This document shows positions 7,498 to 16,900 of a stretch of DNA of 43,460 nt, one piece after another; positions within the stretch are counted from its first letter, which is position 1, and every line of letters begins with the position of its first letter. The position numbers were made by a program, and so were the translations under genes. The notes below the pieces were generated by a model that made no database searches, had not been told where the DNA came from, and was given only the letters and a program-made list of their open reading frames with translations. This DNA comes from an uncultured Ruminococcus sp. (GTDB lineage Bacteria > Bacillota > Clostridia > Oscillospirales > Ruminococcaceae), in the NCBI RefSeq assembly GCF_947301925.1, contig NZ_CAMYUE010000020.1, positions 1 through 43,460 on the forward strand. The letters are read 5' to 3'.

Positions 7498-8229
7498 TTA
7501 TTCCACTGTTATGCCCAGCTGCGGACAGGCTACAACGCCTGCCTCCTTTATGCTGAGATCGAGCCTGCAGCTCTCATCGGGACTGACATCAGGCTCCATT
7601 GTCACTGCGTTTTTGTCATAAAACAGATCACAGGTGAAGGTGATGTCGCCTTTATATCCGCCGTTGTCAAGGACAAGAAGACCGCCTTCCTCCTCCCTGC
7701 TGCCGTAGAGAATACCGGTCCTGTTTTTGTTGCCGAAGCTCACTTCCGCTTTCATCTTCCCGTAGTCAAAGCTCTCCCTGCTTTTCACGGATATCATAAC
7801 AGACGGGAAAGGCCCCGGGAAGCTCTCCTGGATATATACATCAAGGAGCACCTTTTCATATTCCTTTGTATAATGTCTGTATCCCTTTATCTCTCCGTAC
7901 TCGTTCCGTGAAAGAGGAGAATTCTCCAGAGACTCGTCAATTGTGTACAGAGTGGGATAATGCACCATTTTCTGCTTGTCCGCAGCAAAAACGGCCAATA
8001 ATATGATCCACAGCAGAAATAAAGCGCCCAAAGCCGAAAGAAGTGTTATCACAACGAACTTCACAGGTGACATCATGGGCTTTATCTCTGCCTCTCTGCC
8101 CTCTGCCAGACGCCTGTTTATCTTACGCTTATAAGCCGCCTTGTATATCATAAATGCCGCCGCAACTGTCAGTACAACGATCAGCAGAAGAACGAATACC
8201 CCTATAAGTCCAGCCTTACTTGCTCCCAT
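7498..8229 (-). CDS. Two-helix membrane protein linked to a LytTR regulator
   Basis: 243 residues. There is one N-terminal membrane helix (about 7-30), a short basic loop, a second helix (about 55-83), then a soluble domain of about 160 residues rich in beta-type sequence. With both helices counted, the C-terminal domain lies on the same side as the N-terminus. The gene follows the LytTR gene after 12 bases, so the two are one transcript. LytTR regulators are often paired with a membrane protein (for example DUF3021) that restrains them. This protein does not look like DUF3021, so an equivalent role is only inferred from position. Family not recognised. Confidence 0.65.
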   Translation of the reverse strand: MGASKAGLIGVFVLLLIVVLTVAAAFMIYKAAYKRKINRRLAEGREAEIKPMMSPVKFVVITLLSALGALFLLWIILLAVFAADKQKMVHYPTLYTIDESLENSPLSRNEYGEIKGYRHYTKEYEKVLLDVYIQESFPGPFPSVMISVKSRESFDYGKMKAEVSFGNKNRTGILYGSREEEGGLLVLDNGGYKGDITFTCDLFYDKNAVTMEPDVSPDESCRLDLSIKEAGVVACPQLGITVE

Positions 8230-8241
8230 AGTTATCCCTCC

Positions 8242-8688
8242 TTATATGCCTAAAAATTCCTTGAATATGTAGTAATACGTCCTTGTGACGTCCACCTTTG
8301 CGCCGTTTTTCATTGTCAGCGTGAACTTCTGCGACAGCGCGGGCCGTATGCTCTTTATATGTGATACCGACACTATCACGGAGTTGCTTACCCTTATGAA
8401 CTCCTTCGGGTCAAGTATCTCGCAGAGCCTGCGCAGAGGCTCCGACAGTCTGTACTCCTCGCCGCCGCAGTAGGCCGCGATATCATGTGCAAAGCTCTCT
8501 ATATGAGAGATATCCTTGGTTTCCAGTCTGTATATTTCGTCGCCGCGCCGCGCTATGAGATGAGTGACCGTGACGTTTTTCTCCGAGAGTATCAGCTCCG
8601 CGTCGTCGTCGATATCTATACCCTTTTTTATGAGCTCGGCCGCTATGGCGTCGTAGTGTTCGTCGCTTACAAGCAATCTGATCTTCAT
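8242..8688 (-). CDS. LytTR-family DNA-binding regulator
   Basis: 148 residues without a receiver domain. A short N-terminal region (1-45) leads into a LytTR DNA-binding domain (about 50-148) with LETKDISHIESFAHD, the LRRLCEILDPKEFIRVSNSVIVS block and the closing TRTYYYIFKEFLGI, all family features. Such stand-alone LytTR proteins bind pairs of 9-bp direct repeats about two helical turns apart and often control their own operon. A matching repeat pair lies upstream (8781-8810). A strong GGGAGGAGG ribosome site precedes the ATG. First gene of a two-gene unit with the membrane protein at 7498-8229. Confidence 0.88.
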   Translation of the reverse strand: MKIRLLVSDEHYDAIAAELIKKGIDIDDDAELILSEKNVTVTHLIARRGDEIYRLETKDISHIESFAHDIAAYCGGEEYRLSEPLRRLCEILDPKEFIRVSNSVIVSVSHIKSIRPALSQKFTLTMKNGAKVDVTRTYYYIFKEFLGI

Positions 8689-8737
8689 TCCGGCCTCCTC
8701 CCTTGTTTTTACAGTATCAGCTGTTTCCTGTGATTAT

Positions 8738-8766
8738 ATTATAAACAACGGGCCTGCAAAAATCAA
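8738..8766 (-). promoter_or_regulatory. Promoter of the LytTR operon
   Basis: Minus-strand TTGATT (8766-8761), 17-bp spacer, TATAAT (8743-8738). Start near 8731. Confidence 0.82.
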
Positions 8767-8780
8767 TCCCTTATGCATAC

Positions 8781-8810
8781 CTTGCACATACCGCTTCACA
8801 GCTTGCACAT
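8781..8810 (-). promoter_or_regulatory. Candidate LytTR binding site: two 9-bp direct repeats
   Basis: CTTGCACAT occurs at 8781-8789 and again at 8802-8810 (ATGTGCAAG on the minus strand), separated by exactly 12 bp. This is the 9-12-9 layout used by LytTR domains. It lies 15 bp upstream of the -35 of the LytTR operon. Autoregulation is the simplest reading; the site could also serve the divergent gene. Confidence 0.6.
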
Positions 8811-8942
8811 CAGGGAGCGGAAGCTTCCTGCGGCTTCCGCGGCTTTATAAACTATCCGCACATTCACTGCTGAATATTACTATTTGTATCATCAAACCGC
8901 CATTTTCGGACGGATGTTTACGATATGTTCATTATTACCCCC

Positions 8943-8971
8943 TTGTCAAAAAATCCATTAGATGATATAAT
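8943..8971 (+). promoter_or_regulatory. Promoter of the cellobiose phosphorylase gene
   Basis: TTGTCA (8943-8948), 17-bp spacer, TATAAT (8966-8971). Start near 8978 and a leader of about 58 bases. The rest of the 8689-9035 gap holds the LytTR promoter and repeats and an 8-bp inverted repeat (GCGGAAGC/GCTTCCGC, 8817-8840). Confidence 0.75.
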
Positions 8972-9035
8972 TATAGTGATATTTTCTGCCCGCGGAAAGC
9001 ACTGTCCAAAGGCAGCTCAGAAGGAGATTGGTATT

Positions 9036-11453
9036 ATGCAGTACGGACATTTTGATCTGGAAAATAAGGAATATGTGATAACTAACCCCGCAACTCCCGC
9101 CCCCTGGGCCAACTATCTCGGAGATCCCGAATACGGCGCTATGATCTCAAACAACGCAGCAGGCTACAGCTTCGTCAAATCAGGCGCAAACGGAAGACTT
9201 TCACGCTTCCGCTTCAACTCGGAGATGGCTCTCCCCGGCCGTTACATCTATATAAGAGACAACGAGGCAAAGGATTACTGGTCTGCTTCATGGCAGCCCG
9301 TAGGCAAGCCCCTTGACAAATATAAGAGCGAATGCCGCCACGGTACCGCATATACTGTTATTTCTGCCGAGTATTCAGGCATAAAGTCCGAGACTACATA
9401 CTACGTTCCCTACGGAAAGACCTATGAGGTATGGCGTGCAAAGCTCACCAATGCCTCCGACAAGGAGAGAAAGCTTTCCGTATTCGGCCTCATAGAGTTC
9501 ACCAACGAGCCCAACTACGAGCAGGATCAGGTGAACCTCCAGTATACGCTTTTCATCACACGCACCAGCTTTGAGGGCGGCAACCGTATCCTCCAGCACA
9601 TGAACGAGAACACAGGCTTCGACGAGAACGGCTACAACGGTCAGGAGCGCTTCTTCGGCATGGTGGGTCAGCCCGTTACAGGCTGCTGCGGAAGTCTCAG
9701 CGACTTCATCGGCCCCTACAGGACTTTCTCAAACCCTATCGCTGTTGAGAACGGCAAGTGCAGCGGCGTTATGAACTATAACTCCAATTCCTGCGGCGCT
9801 CTCCAGAGCGATATCACTCTTGCTCCCGGCGAGACAAAGGAGTTCATCTTCGTGCTCGGCGAGCGCAAGGATCCCGAAGCTGCCGCTATCCTTGAGGAGT
9901 ACAAGGAGGCAGGCAGAGTAGACGTTGAGGTAAAGCAGCTGAAGGACTACTGGCACGGCCAGCTCTCAAACTTCAAGGTAGAGACTCCTTCACCTGAGTT
10001 CAACAACATGATAAACGTATGGAACGCTTACCAGTGCTTCATCACCTTCATCTGGTCAAGAGCAGCTTCATTCGTGTACTGCGGCCTAAGAAACGGCTAC
10101 GGCTACCGCGATACCGTACAGGATATACAGGGTATCATTCACCTGGACCCCGAAATGGCAGCTGAGAAGATACGCTTCATGCTCTCCGCTCAGGTCAGCA
10201 ACGGCGGCGGTCTGCCCCTTGTCAAGTTCGACCACAACGCAGGCCACGAGACCTGCCCCGACGAGAACGACGAGCACAGCGTTTACGCCAAGGAGACAGG
10301 TCACCCCTCATACCGTGCGGACGACGCTCTCTGGCTCTTCCCCACTATCGTAAAGTATCTGGGCGAGAGCGGCAACAAGGGCTTCCTGGACGAGGTCATC
10401 ACCTACGCTGAGGAAGGCGGCGGTGAGGCTACCGTTTACGACCACCTGAAAAATGCTATCCGCTTCTCCATGGAGCGTCTGGGCAGTCACGATATGCCCG
10501 CAGGTCTCCACGCTGACTGGAACGACTGCCTCCGTCTGGGAGCACAGGGCGAGTCCACATTCGTTGCATTCCAGCTCTACTACGCTATGAACGTTATGAA
10601 GGAGCTGGCAGAGCTGAAGAACGACACAGACTACATCGCATACCTCGGCGGCGCTCAGAAGAAGCTGGGCGACGCTCTCGAAAAGTGCTGGGACGAGGAC
10701 AGATTTATCCGCGGTATCCGCGACAACGGCGTTATCGTCGGCGCAAAGAAGGATCCCGAGGCAAATATGTGGCTCAATCCCCAGAGCTGGAGCGTTATCT
10801 CACGCTTTGCTTCCGACGAGCAGGCTGAAAAGGCTATGAACAGCGTTCACGATATACTCAATACCCCCTACGGAGCAAAGCTCCTTGAGCCTCCTTACAA
10901 GTACCACCACTTCAAGGGCGCTCTCATGCAGGTATTCAACCTTGATACAAAGGAAAACGGCGGTATCTTCTCGCAGTCTCAGGGCTGGCTGATACTTGCG
11001 GAGTCTCTCCTCGGCCACGGCGACCGCGCATTCGAGTACTTCCTCGAAAGCTCTCCCGCAGCTATGAACGACAAGGCTGAGATCCGCGTTATGGAGCCCT
11101 ATGTTCACGGTCAGTTCACCGAGTCGAAGGCTTCTCCTTATGAGGGACGTTCACACGTTCACTGGCTCACAGGTACGGCTTCAACAGTCATGGTAGGCTG
11201 CGTTGAGGGTATCTGCGGTATGCGTCCCGACCTTGACGGACTTGCTGTCGCTCCTTCTATACCCGCTAAGTGGGACGGCTTCAGGATCGAGAAGAACTTC
11301 CGCGGCAAGAAGCTCAACATCGCTGTCGACAACTCCGCACACGTTCAGAGCGGCGTTAAGGAGCTTATCCTCAACGGCGAAAAGCTGGAGGGCAATTACG
11401 TTCCTGCCGATAAGCTTGCTGATGTTAATGAGATAAAGGTAGTTATGGGCTAA
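9036..11453 (+). CDS. cbp: Cellobiose phosphorylase (GH94)
   Basis: 805 residues, the usual length for cellobiose phosphorylases and shorter than cellodextrin phosphorylases. It splits cellobiose with phosphate into glucose 1-phosphate and glucose in the cytoplasm, saving ATP during cellulose use. The N-terminal beta-sandwich (about 1-300) is followed by an (alpha/alpha)6 barrel with RDTVQDIQGI and HADWNDC (Asp494/Asp497; the general acid of the family lies in this motif). The C-terminal part carries GRSHVHWLTGTAS. ATG 9036 is chosen because AAGGAG lies close upstream; an in-frame upstream extension (from 8925) crosses the promoter. Ruminococci use this enzyme during cellulose breakdown. Other disaccharide specificities within GH94 cannot be excluded. 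Confidence 0.9.
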   Translation: MQYGHFDLENKEYVITNPATPAPWANYLGDPEYGAMISNNAAGYSFVKSGANGRLSRFRFNSEMALPGRYIYIRDNEAKDYWSASWQPVGKPLDKYKSECRHGTAYTVISAEYSGIKSETTYYVPYGKTYEVWRAKLTNASDKERKLSVFGLIEFTNEPNYEQDQVNLQYTLFITRTSFEGGNRILQHMNENTGFDENGYNGQERFFGMVGQPVTGCCGSLSDFIGPYRTFSNPIAVENGKCSGVMNYNSNSCGALQSDITLAPGETKEFIFVLGERKDPEAAAILEEYKEAGRVDVEVKQLKDYWHGQLSNFKVETPSPEFNNMINVWNAYQCFITFIWSRAASFVYCGLRNGYGYRDTVQDIQGIIHLDPEMAAEKIRFMLSAQVSNGGGLPLVKFDHNAGHETCPDENDEHSVYAKETGHPSYRADDALWLFPTIVKYLGESGNKGFLDEVITYAEEGGGEATVYDHLKNAIRFSMERLGSHDMPAGLHADWNDCLRLGAQGESTFVAFQLYYAMNVMKELAELKNDTDYIAYLGGAQKKLGDALEKCWDEDRFIRGIRDNGVIVGAKKDPEANMWLNPQSWSVISRFASDEQAEKAMNSVHDILNTPYGAKLLEPPYKYHHFKGALMQVFNLDTKENGGIFSQSQGWLILAESLLGHGDRAFEYFLESSPAAMNDKAEIRVMEPYVHGQFTESKASPYEGRSHVHWLTGTASTVMVGCVEGICGMRPDLDGLAVAPSIPAKWDGFRIEKNFRGKKLNIAVDNSAHVQSGVKELILNGEKLEGNYVPADKLADVNEIKVVMG

Positions 11454-11474
11454 CAGAACTAAGAATTAAGAATT

Positions 11475-11503
11475 AAGGCACCGTAATTTTACGGTGCCTT
11501 TTC
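11475..11503 (+). terminator. Terminator of the cellobiose phosphorylase gene
   Basis: 12-bp stem AAGGCACCGTAA/TTACGGTGCCTT with a 2-base gap, followed by a T-rich run. Confidence 0.88.
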
Positions 11504-11596
11504 ATTTTTATAGTCGCCGCCCCTACAAGTTAAGGGCTTTTTTGTGCATATGCAACTATTCTTGGGCTGTCTGATTAGCTGAAATCACGAAAATGA

Positions 11597-11667
11597 CAAG
11601 TTTACTTTGCAAACACTTGACAAGTACACTTGGCAATGCTATAATATGATCATACCAAGTATACTTG
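11597..11667 (+). promoter_or_regulatory. Promoter with three XRE-type operators
   Basis: TTGACA (11617-11622), 17-bp spacer, extended -10 TGC-TATAAT (11640-11645). Three CAAGT-N2-ACTTG sites surround it: 11597-11608 (one mismatch), 11621-11632 (overlaps the -35) and 11656-11667 (perfect palindrome over the start site). The layout is that of a repressor-controlled promoter. The XRE protein encoded at 12055-12267 is the natural candidate. Confidence 0.75.
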
Positions 11668-11712
11668 TCAAAAACTGCCAACAAAACTTTGCATGATATG
11701 GGAGGAAACATT

Positions 11713-12042
11713 ATGAATAAGGAAGAGATCCTGGCAAAAAGCAGACAGGAAAACAAAAACCGCGATATCGCGGAGATAGATAAATCAAAAAATGCTTCAC
11801 GGTTTGCTCTCATTTTCAGTATGTGCTTTATCGTGCTGCTCACAACACTTTCCTTTATAGCTACAGGCCATGTGGATTACGGCGTTATCGCAACGGAGTT
11901 CAGCATTACATTCTCAATGTACCTTTACAGAGCCATAAAGAGCAGAAGCGCTGCGGATATCTTCTGCGCAGCTGCTATGGGATTCACATTTGCTGTATCA
12001 ACGTTTATGGCCGTATGCGAGTTATTCAATATCAAACCGTAA
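11713..12042 (+). CDS. Small two/three-helix membrane protein (DUF6442-like)
   Basis: 109 residues from ATG 11713 (GGGAGG upstream). It begins MNKEEILAKSRQENKNRD, a charged cytoplasmic stretch, followed by two to three membrane helices (about 30-50, 53-72, 82-103). Proteins with this start, encoded directly before a Cro/C1 regulator, are common in Firmicutes and are, as I recall, annotated DUF6442. Function unknown. The gene lies 12 bases before the XRE gene and behind a promoter with three likely operators, so it is probably the main target of that repressor. Confidence 0.75.
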   Translation: MNKEEILAKSRQENKNRDIAEIDKSKNASRFALIFSMCFIVLLTTLSFIATGHVDYGVIATEFSITFSMYLYRAIKSRSAADIFCAAAMGFTFAVSTFMAVCELFNIKP

Positions 12043-12054
12043 GGCGGTGACTGT

Positions 12055-12267
12055 ATGATAGACGATTCACTTGTACTCCGAAACCGCCTCAAAGAGATAC
12101 GCAAGGAGCAGAGACTCTCACAGGACGAGCTTGCCCGTATGGTAGGTGTATCGCGCAATACTATCAGCTCCATAGAAACGGGACAGTTCAGTCCCACGGC
12201 AAAGCTGGCGCTGATACTCTGCATAGCCCTTGATAAAAAGTTCGAGGACATTTTCTATTTCGACTGA
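12055..12267 (+). CDS. XRE-family transcriptional regulator
   Basis: 70 residues, almost entirely a Cro/C1 helix-turn-helix: LRNRLKEIRKEQRLSQDELA, then VSRNTISSIETGQFSPTAKL, the recognition helix, and the closing KKFEDIFYFD. This is the YgzD/HigA-like short repressor type that lacks a ligand domain. AGGCGGTG serves as ribosome site. It is encoded after the small membrane protein in one unit. The CAAGT-N2-ACTTG palindromes at the promoter are probably its operators. A hairpin (12284-12300) follows the stop but has no U-tract. Confidence 0.9.
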   Translation: MIDDSLVLRNRLKEIRKEQRLSQDELARMVGVSRNTISSIETGQFSPTAKLALILCIALDKKFEDIFYFD

Positions 12268-12357
12268 TATTTATGTATTTGGAGGCGGATATTATCCGCC
12301 ACTGCAAAGAAAAGCTCCCGCTTAACCGCTATACTCATATAACAGTTTTACGGGTGA

Positions 12358-12632
12358 TATTGAGGGAAACCCTTTTGAAAAAGGGTTCCTCTTACGGAGG
12401 CGCGTCCCCTCTGTCACTGCGTGACATCTCCCCGCACTGCGGGGAGTCACCCTCAAACTCCCTTCCTAAAACTTTTAGCATTAAATTTAGCCCGTGCAGG
12501 GCGCTTCCCGGTTATTACCGGATTTCACATTTTGTGAAGAGCGCCCTGCACGGGCTAAATTCAGTTATAAAGTCTTTGGAAAAGGGGTTCGGGGAAAGAA
12601 CCTTTCCTCAGAAAGGTTTGTCCCCGATAATT
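12358..12632. repeat. Composite palindromic intergenic element (MITE-like, non-coding)
   Basis: About 275 bases made of nested inverted repeats: AACCCTTTT/AAAAGGGTT (12368-12387), TGTCAC/GTGACA near 12413, CTCCCCGC/GCGGGGAG near 12430, a 21-bp pair at 12484/12561, and AACCTTTC/GAAAGGTT (12599-12618) enclosed by CGGGGA/TCCCCG. The outer flanks are also roughly inverted (CCCTTCCTAAAAC against GTCTTTGGAAAAGGGG). From memory, similar GGGAAACCC... and CTCCCCGCA...GGGGAG blocks recur between genes of gut Clostridia. An open frame across it (12273-12737) is not a gene. No transposase is present. Confidence 0.7.
12484..12561. repeat. 21-bp perfect inverted repeat with two inner hairpins
   Basis: 12484-12504 and 12541-12561 are exact reverse complements across GCCCGTGCAGGGCGC. 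The 36-base interior has two further hairpins, CCGG/CCGG and TTCACA/TGTGAA. An RNA copy would form a three-way junction. It is the core of the larger element at 12358-12632. Confidence 0.85.
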
Positions 12633-12682
12633 ACGCATAAATTGCTATATAAGCACCACGGTTATGCGGGAGCTTTTTTGTA

Positions 12683-13741
12683 TCACTTATTCCTTGCGTC
12701 TTCTATCATTTTTGAAGCTTCCTCGATAGCCTCCTGAGCCTTTGCGGTGTCCTCCTTCAGCTTCTTCTCGGCCTCGTCGATCTTGGCCTTGATATCGGCA
12801 TATTCCGCGGAGTTCTCCAGCTCGCTCTTTGCCTTTTCGTAGTCGGCCTTGAGGTCGGCAAATTTCTGCTCGGACTCTGCCATGAGCTCATCCTTTGCCT
12901 TTTCAGCCTCGGCCTTCAGTTCGTCAGCCGCTTTTTCCGCCTCTTCCTTCAGCTCATCTGCCGTAGAGCCTGACGAAATAAGGGGTATAGAATTGTCGTC
13001 CTCGTCATAGAAAACGATGTTGTCGATATAGATATCCGACTCGTTGGCAACTCCCCAGCGCATTATGAGGAAGTTGGGATCCTCCATATCCTCTGTCCAG
13101 CACTGTCCGCTGTCGGCCAGCAGGAACTTGAACTTTGCATGGACGGGGCCCGAGGTCTCGAAGTCGTACTCGCCGCCCTCAAAGGCCTGGAAATCGTACC
13201 ACTTGTCGTTATCGGCGGTAACAGTTCCGCCGCCTCCGCCTATCCAGCCCGGAGCTCTTACACCCTCGGCATCGTCGGTCTTGAGACCGTCCGCGGTAGC
13301 CTGAGCGTACAGGTCAAATTCTATCCTGCGCACCTTTGCGGCTCCCTCGGCGCCAATGAGCGGAAGCACCCTGATATCTATTTTCTGCACCTTTCCCGAC
13401 AGGGGAACTGTATTGTCGTCTGTGAATTTCAGCATCTTATTGCCCATGAGCTCTTCAACCGAGAGCTCTCCCGAAGCGCAGTCGGGGTCGTCGGACTTGG
13501 CAGAGGCAAAGTCGAAAACTCCGTCATCAAAGGTGACCGCGTTGGGGTCGTCGCAATCTACGGGCGTGGGAGGCTGCTTTTCCTCCTCCGTGGTGTCCTC
13601 CTCGGTAGTGACCTCGGCGGCAGTTGTGGCCTCGGTGGTCTCCTCCGACTTTGTACTGCTGTCCTTTTTATCTGCACAGCCTGCCGCACATACAGCCAGT
13701 ACGAGAGCTGCGGCGCCTGCCATAATTCTTCTGTATTCCAT
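12683..13741 (-). CDS. Lipoprotein with beta-sandwich-like domain and C-terminal coiled coil
   Basis: 352 residues from ATG 13741 (AAGGAG 8 bases upstream). A lipoprotein signal (VLAVCAAGC) is followed by a Thr/Glu-rich linker (about 22-55). A domain of about 170 residues comes next, with beta-type segments and Gly-rich GWIGGGGG, reminiscent of carbohydrate-binding jelly rolls (NESDIYIDNIVFYDED is typical of their last strand). The final 95 residues are a Lys/Glu/Ala coiled coil with repeated ADELKEEAEKA-type heptads. It should sit on the outer face of the membrane. Sugar binding is inferred from resemblance only. Single-gene unit with its own promoter. Confidence 0.7.
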   Translation of the reverse strand: MEYRRIMAGAAALVLAVCAAGCADKKDSSTKSEETTEATTAAEVTTEEDTTEEEKQPPTPVDCDDPNAVTFDDGVFDFASAKSDDPDCASGELSVEELMGNKMLKFTDDNTVPLSGKVQKIDIRVLPLIGAEGAAKVRRIEFDLYAQATADGLKTDDAEGVRAPGWIGGGGGTVTADNDKWYDFQAFEGGEYDFETSGPVHAKFKFLLADSGQCWTEDMEDPNFLIMRWGVANESDIYIDNIVFYDEDDNSIPLISSGSTADELKEEAEKAADELKAEAEKAKDELMAESEQKFADLKADYEKAKSELENSAEYADIKAKIDEAEKKLKEDTAKAQEAIEEASKMIEDARNK

Positions 13742-13795
13742 ATCTGTATCTCCTTTTTTAAAAACAGCGGTGGATATCCGTATTTTTACAACCCC

Positions 13796-13824
13796 ATTGT
13801 AGCACAAAAAGGTCGGTATGTAAA
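13796..13824 (-). promoter_or_regulatory. Promoter of the coiled-coil lipoprotein gene
   Basis: Minus-strand TTTACA (13824-13819), 17-bp spacer, TACAAT (13801-13796). Confidence 0.72.
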
Positions 13825-13917
13825 GTAACATATCGCCCAAAAAACCTTACATTTTTACAGCATATTATACAAAAGTTGCGGTCACCGTCATATTCTGACC
13901 AGATATTGCGGCAGGTA

Positions 13918-16900
13918 TTATTTCTTTTCCCTGTTCTGATAGAACAGCTCCACGGTGTCCCTCATCATATCAAAGGGACGTATTTTCGGGGATATCTTCA
14001 CCGACACATAGGACTTGCCCACGCCGTTGAAGGTTATCCTGCCCTTGTAGGCCTGCTGGAGCGCCGCTATCTGCCCGGGCACAAGGTACTCGGTATAGAA
14101 ATACATAGCGCCATTCTTCTGAGATATTTCTGTGATACCCATGTGTGCCGCCTTGTTTCTCAGCAGTGAAACGTCTATGAGTCCCACCACTGATTTCGGC
14201 GGGTCGCCGTAGCGGTCTATGAGCTCGTCTATTAGGTCGGACTTGTCGCTGTCCTCGTTTACTATCATTATCTTGCGGTACATATCTATTCGCTGGTTCA
14301 GGCTGGATATGTACTTCTCGGGGATATGGGCGTCTATCTGTATATCCACAAGGCACTCGGGTACCTTCTCGGGCTGAATGCCCTTTTCCTCAGCGATAGC
14401 CTCGGAGAGTAGCTGCAAATACATATCATATCCCACGGCTTCCATGTGACCGTGCTGCCTGCCGCCCAGTATGCTTCCCGCGCCTCTTATCTCAAGGTCG
14501 CGGAGGGCTATGCGAAAGCCGCTTCCGAACTGGGTGAACTCCCTCATGGCATTGAGGCGCTTTGTGGCTATCTCCGTCAGCACCTTGTCGCGCTGATAGG
14601 TGAAATAGGCGTAGCCTCTGCGGTTGGAGCGTCCCACACGTCCGCGTAGCTGATAGAGCTGCGACAGGCCGAATCGGTCTGAGTCCTCTATTATAAGGGT
14701 ATTGACGTTGGGGACGTCAACTCCCGTCTCGATTATGGTGGTGCAGACCAGTATATCCACCTCATGCTCCACAAGCTGCTCCCAGATATCGGACATCTCG
14801 TCCTCGCTCATCTGGCCGTGCGCAACGGCTATACGCGCTTCGGGAAGAAGCTCCTGCAAACGTGAAGCACAGGCCCTTATGGTCTCCACGCGGTTATGGA
14901 TATAGTACACCTGACCTCCGCGGCGGAGCTCCCTGACTAAGGCCTGTATCACCGTGCCCATGTTGTACTCGATGACGTAGGTCTGGACGGGGTATCTGTC
15001 CTGGGGAGGCTCCTCGATAACGGACATATCCCTTATGCCGCTCATTGCCATATTCAGCGTGCGCGGTATGGGCGTAGCGGACAGCATCAGCACGTCCACG
15101 CCCGTAAAGCTCTCCTTGAACTTCTCCTTGTGTGCAACGCCGAAACGCTGCTCCTCGTCGATTATGGCAAGTCCCAGATCCTTGAACACCACTGACTTCT
15201 GGATTATCTTGTGGGTGCCGATTATCAGGTCGATGCGACCCTGTTTCAGCTTCTTTATTATCTCCTCCTGCTGCTTTGGAGAGCGATAGCGGCTGAGCAG
15301 CTCTATATTCACGGGGAAGTGCTCAAACCTGCGCAGGGCGGTCTGGTAGTGCTGATAGGCCAGCACCGTGGTGGGGGCAAGGATAGCGCACTGCTTTCCC
15401 GAGAGCACGCACTTCATGGCAGCTCTCAGCGCCACCTCGGTCTTGCCGAAGCCCACGTCTCCGCAGAGCAGTCTCTCCATGGGGCGGGGACGTTCCATAT
15501 CAGCCTTTATCTCCGCAATGGACTGGAGCTGATCGTCGGTCTCCACATAGGGGAAGCGCTCCTCGAAATCGTGCTGTATCTCGTCGTCGGGGTAGAATGC
15601 GAAGCCCACGCTCTTTTCGCGTTTGGCGTACAGGGCTATGAGCTCCTGCGCCATGTCCTTTACCGCACGTTTTACGTTGCTGCGGGTCTTCTGCCACTCT
15701 CCCGAGCTGAGCTTGTTGAGCTTCACACCGCTGTCATCTCTGGGGCCTATGTATTTGGACACCATATCCAGCTGGGTCACGGGTATATAGAGCTTGTCCG
15801 TGCCTGCGTACTGTATGGTGATGTAGTCCTTGGTGACGCCGTCCATTTCCAGCTTCCGTATGCCGATGAAGCGTCCGATACCGTGCCCCGAGTGTACTAC
15901 AAGGTCGCCCTCGGTGATGTCCGCAAGTGAGCGTATCTCCTCCGCCTTGTTCTTCTTTTTGCGGCGCTTCCTGCGGACAGAGTCCATAGAGCGCCCCTGT
16001 GTGATGAGAACGGTCTTGTTTTCGGGGTACTCGAAGCCGCCGCCGAAGCTGCCCGACATAAGCAGCACGCGGCCGCCTGTGGGCTCGATATTCTCGGAGG
16101 CAAGGTCGCAGGGTATGCCGTTGTCCCTGATGTCCTGCTGTATTATGGGAAGGGTCTTTTCGCTGCCTGCCGCCAGTATCATGCGGTAGCCGCGGCGTTT
16201 GTAGTCCTCCAGATCCTCCATGAGCTGCTTCATCTCGCCGCTCCAGGGAGCTGTCTGCATGGCCTCGAAGCTTACCAGTCTGCGGAAGTCGATACGCTCG
16301 CCGCCCTGCATGAAGCTGCTCATATAGAGGCAGACCTTCTTCTCCGCGCGGTGCTGTATCTCGGGGAGCTCCAGCACATAGCCGTCCAGTCCCTTGCAGA
16401 GCTGGCCGTCCTCCATGAGGATCTTCACGTCCTCATTGTGCCTTGTGATGATACCGGAGGCGTTGTCCATTATGTCGGAGAAATCGCTGAATATAACCAC
16501 TCCGTCTATGTAATCGAACACCGTTGAGGCCCCGCCGTACACAAGGGGATAGTATTTCACGCTGTGTGCGAGTATCTCCCCTGCCCTGAGCCTGTTGACG
16601 TCTGCCCCCAGATGCTCCCTTACGGCGTCCATGCGCTTGCCGCGCACCTTCTTGCATAGCTCCTCTATCTTAGCCGCCAGCTCCTCGTTGTCGTAGAGCA
16701 CCTCTCCCGAGGGGTACACCTCCGCCTTTTCAAGGGGATCGGTACGGCGCTGGGTATCGGTCTCGAATTCGGATATGGTGTCTATCTCGTCACCCCACAG
16801 CTCTATACGCACGGGCTTGTCTGACTGTACGGGGAATATATCGAGGATAGAGCCGCGTATGGAGAACTGCGACGCGCCCTCTACCTTTTCGCAGCGCTGA

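Noticed and set aside
8817..8840. Inverted repeat GCGGAAGC/GCTTCCGC as an operator or terminator
   Set aside because: No T-tract and no clear relation to either divergent promoter; kept only as a note.
12640..12682. Terminator of the coiled-coil lipoprotein gene (T-run near 12674)
   Set aside because: The T-run is on the plus strand, the wrong direction for that gene, and the stem is poorly paired.
12273..12737. 154-codon open frame
   Set aside because: It spans the palindromic intergenic element and has no ribosome site or protein-like composition.
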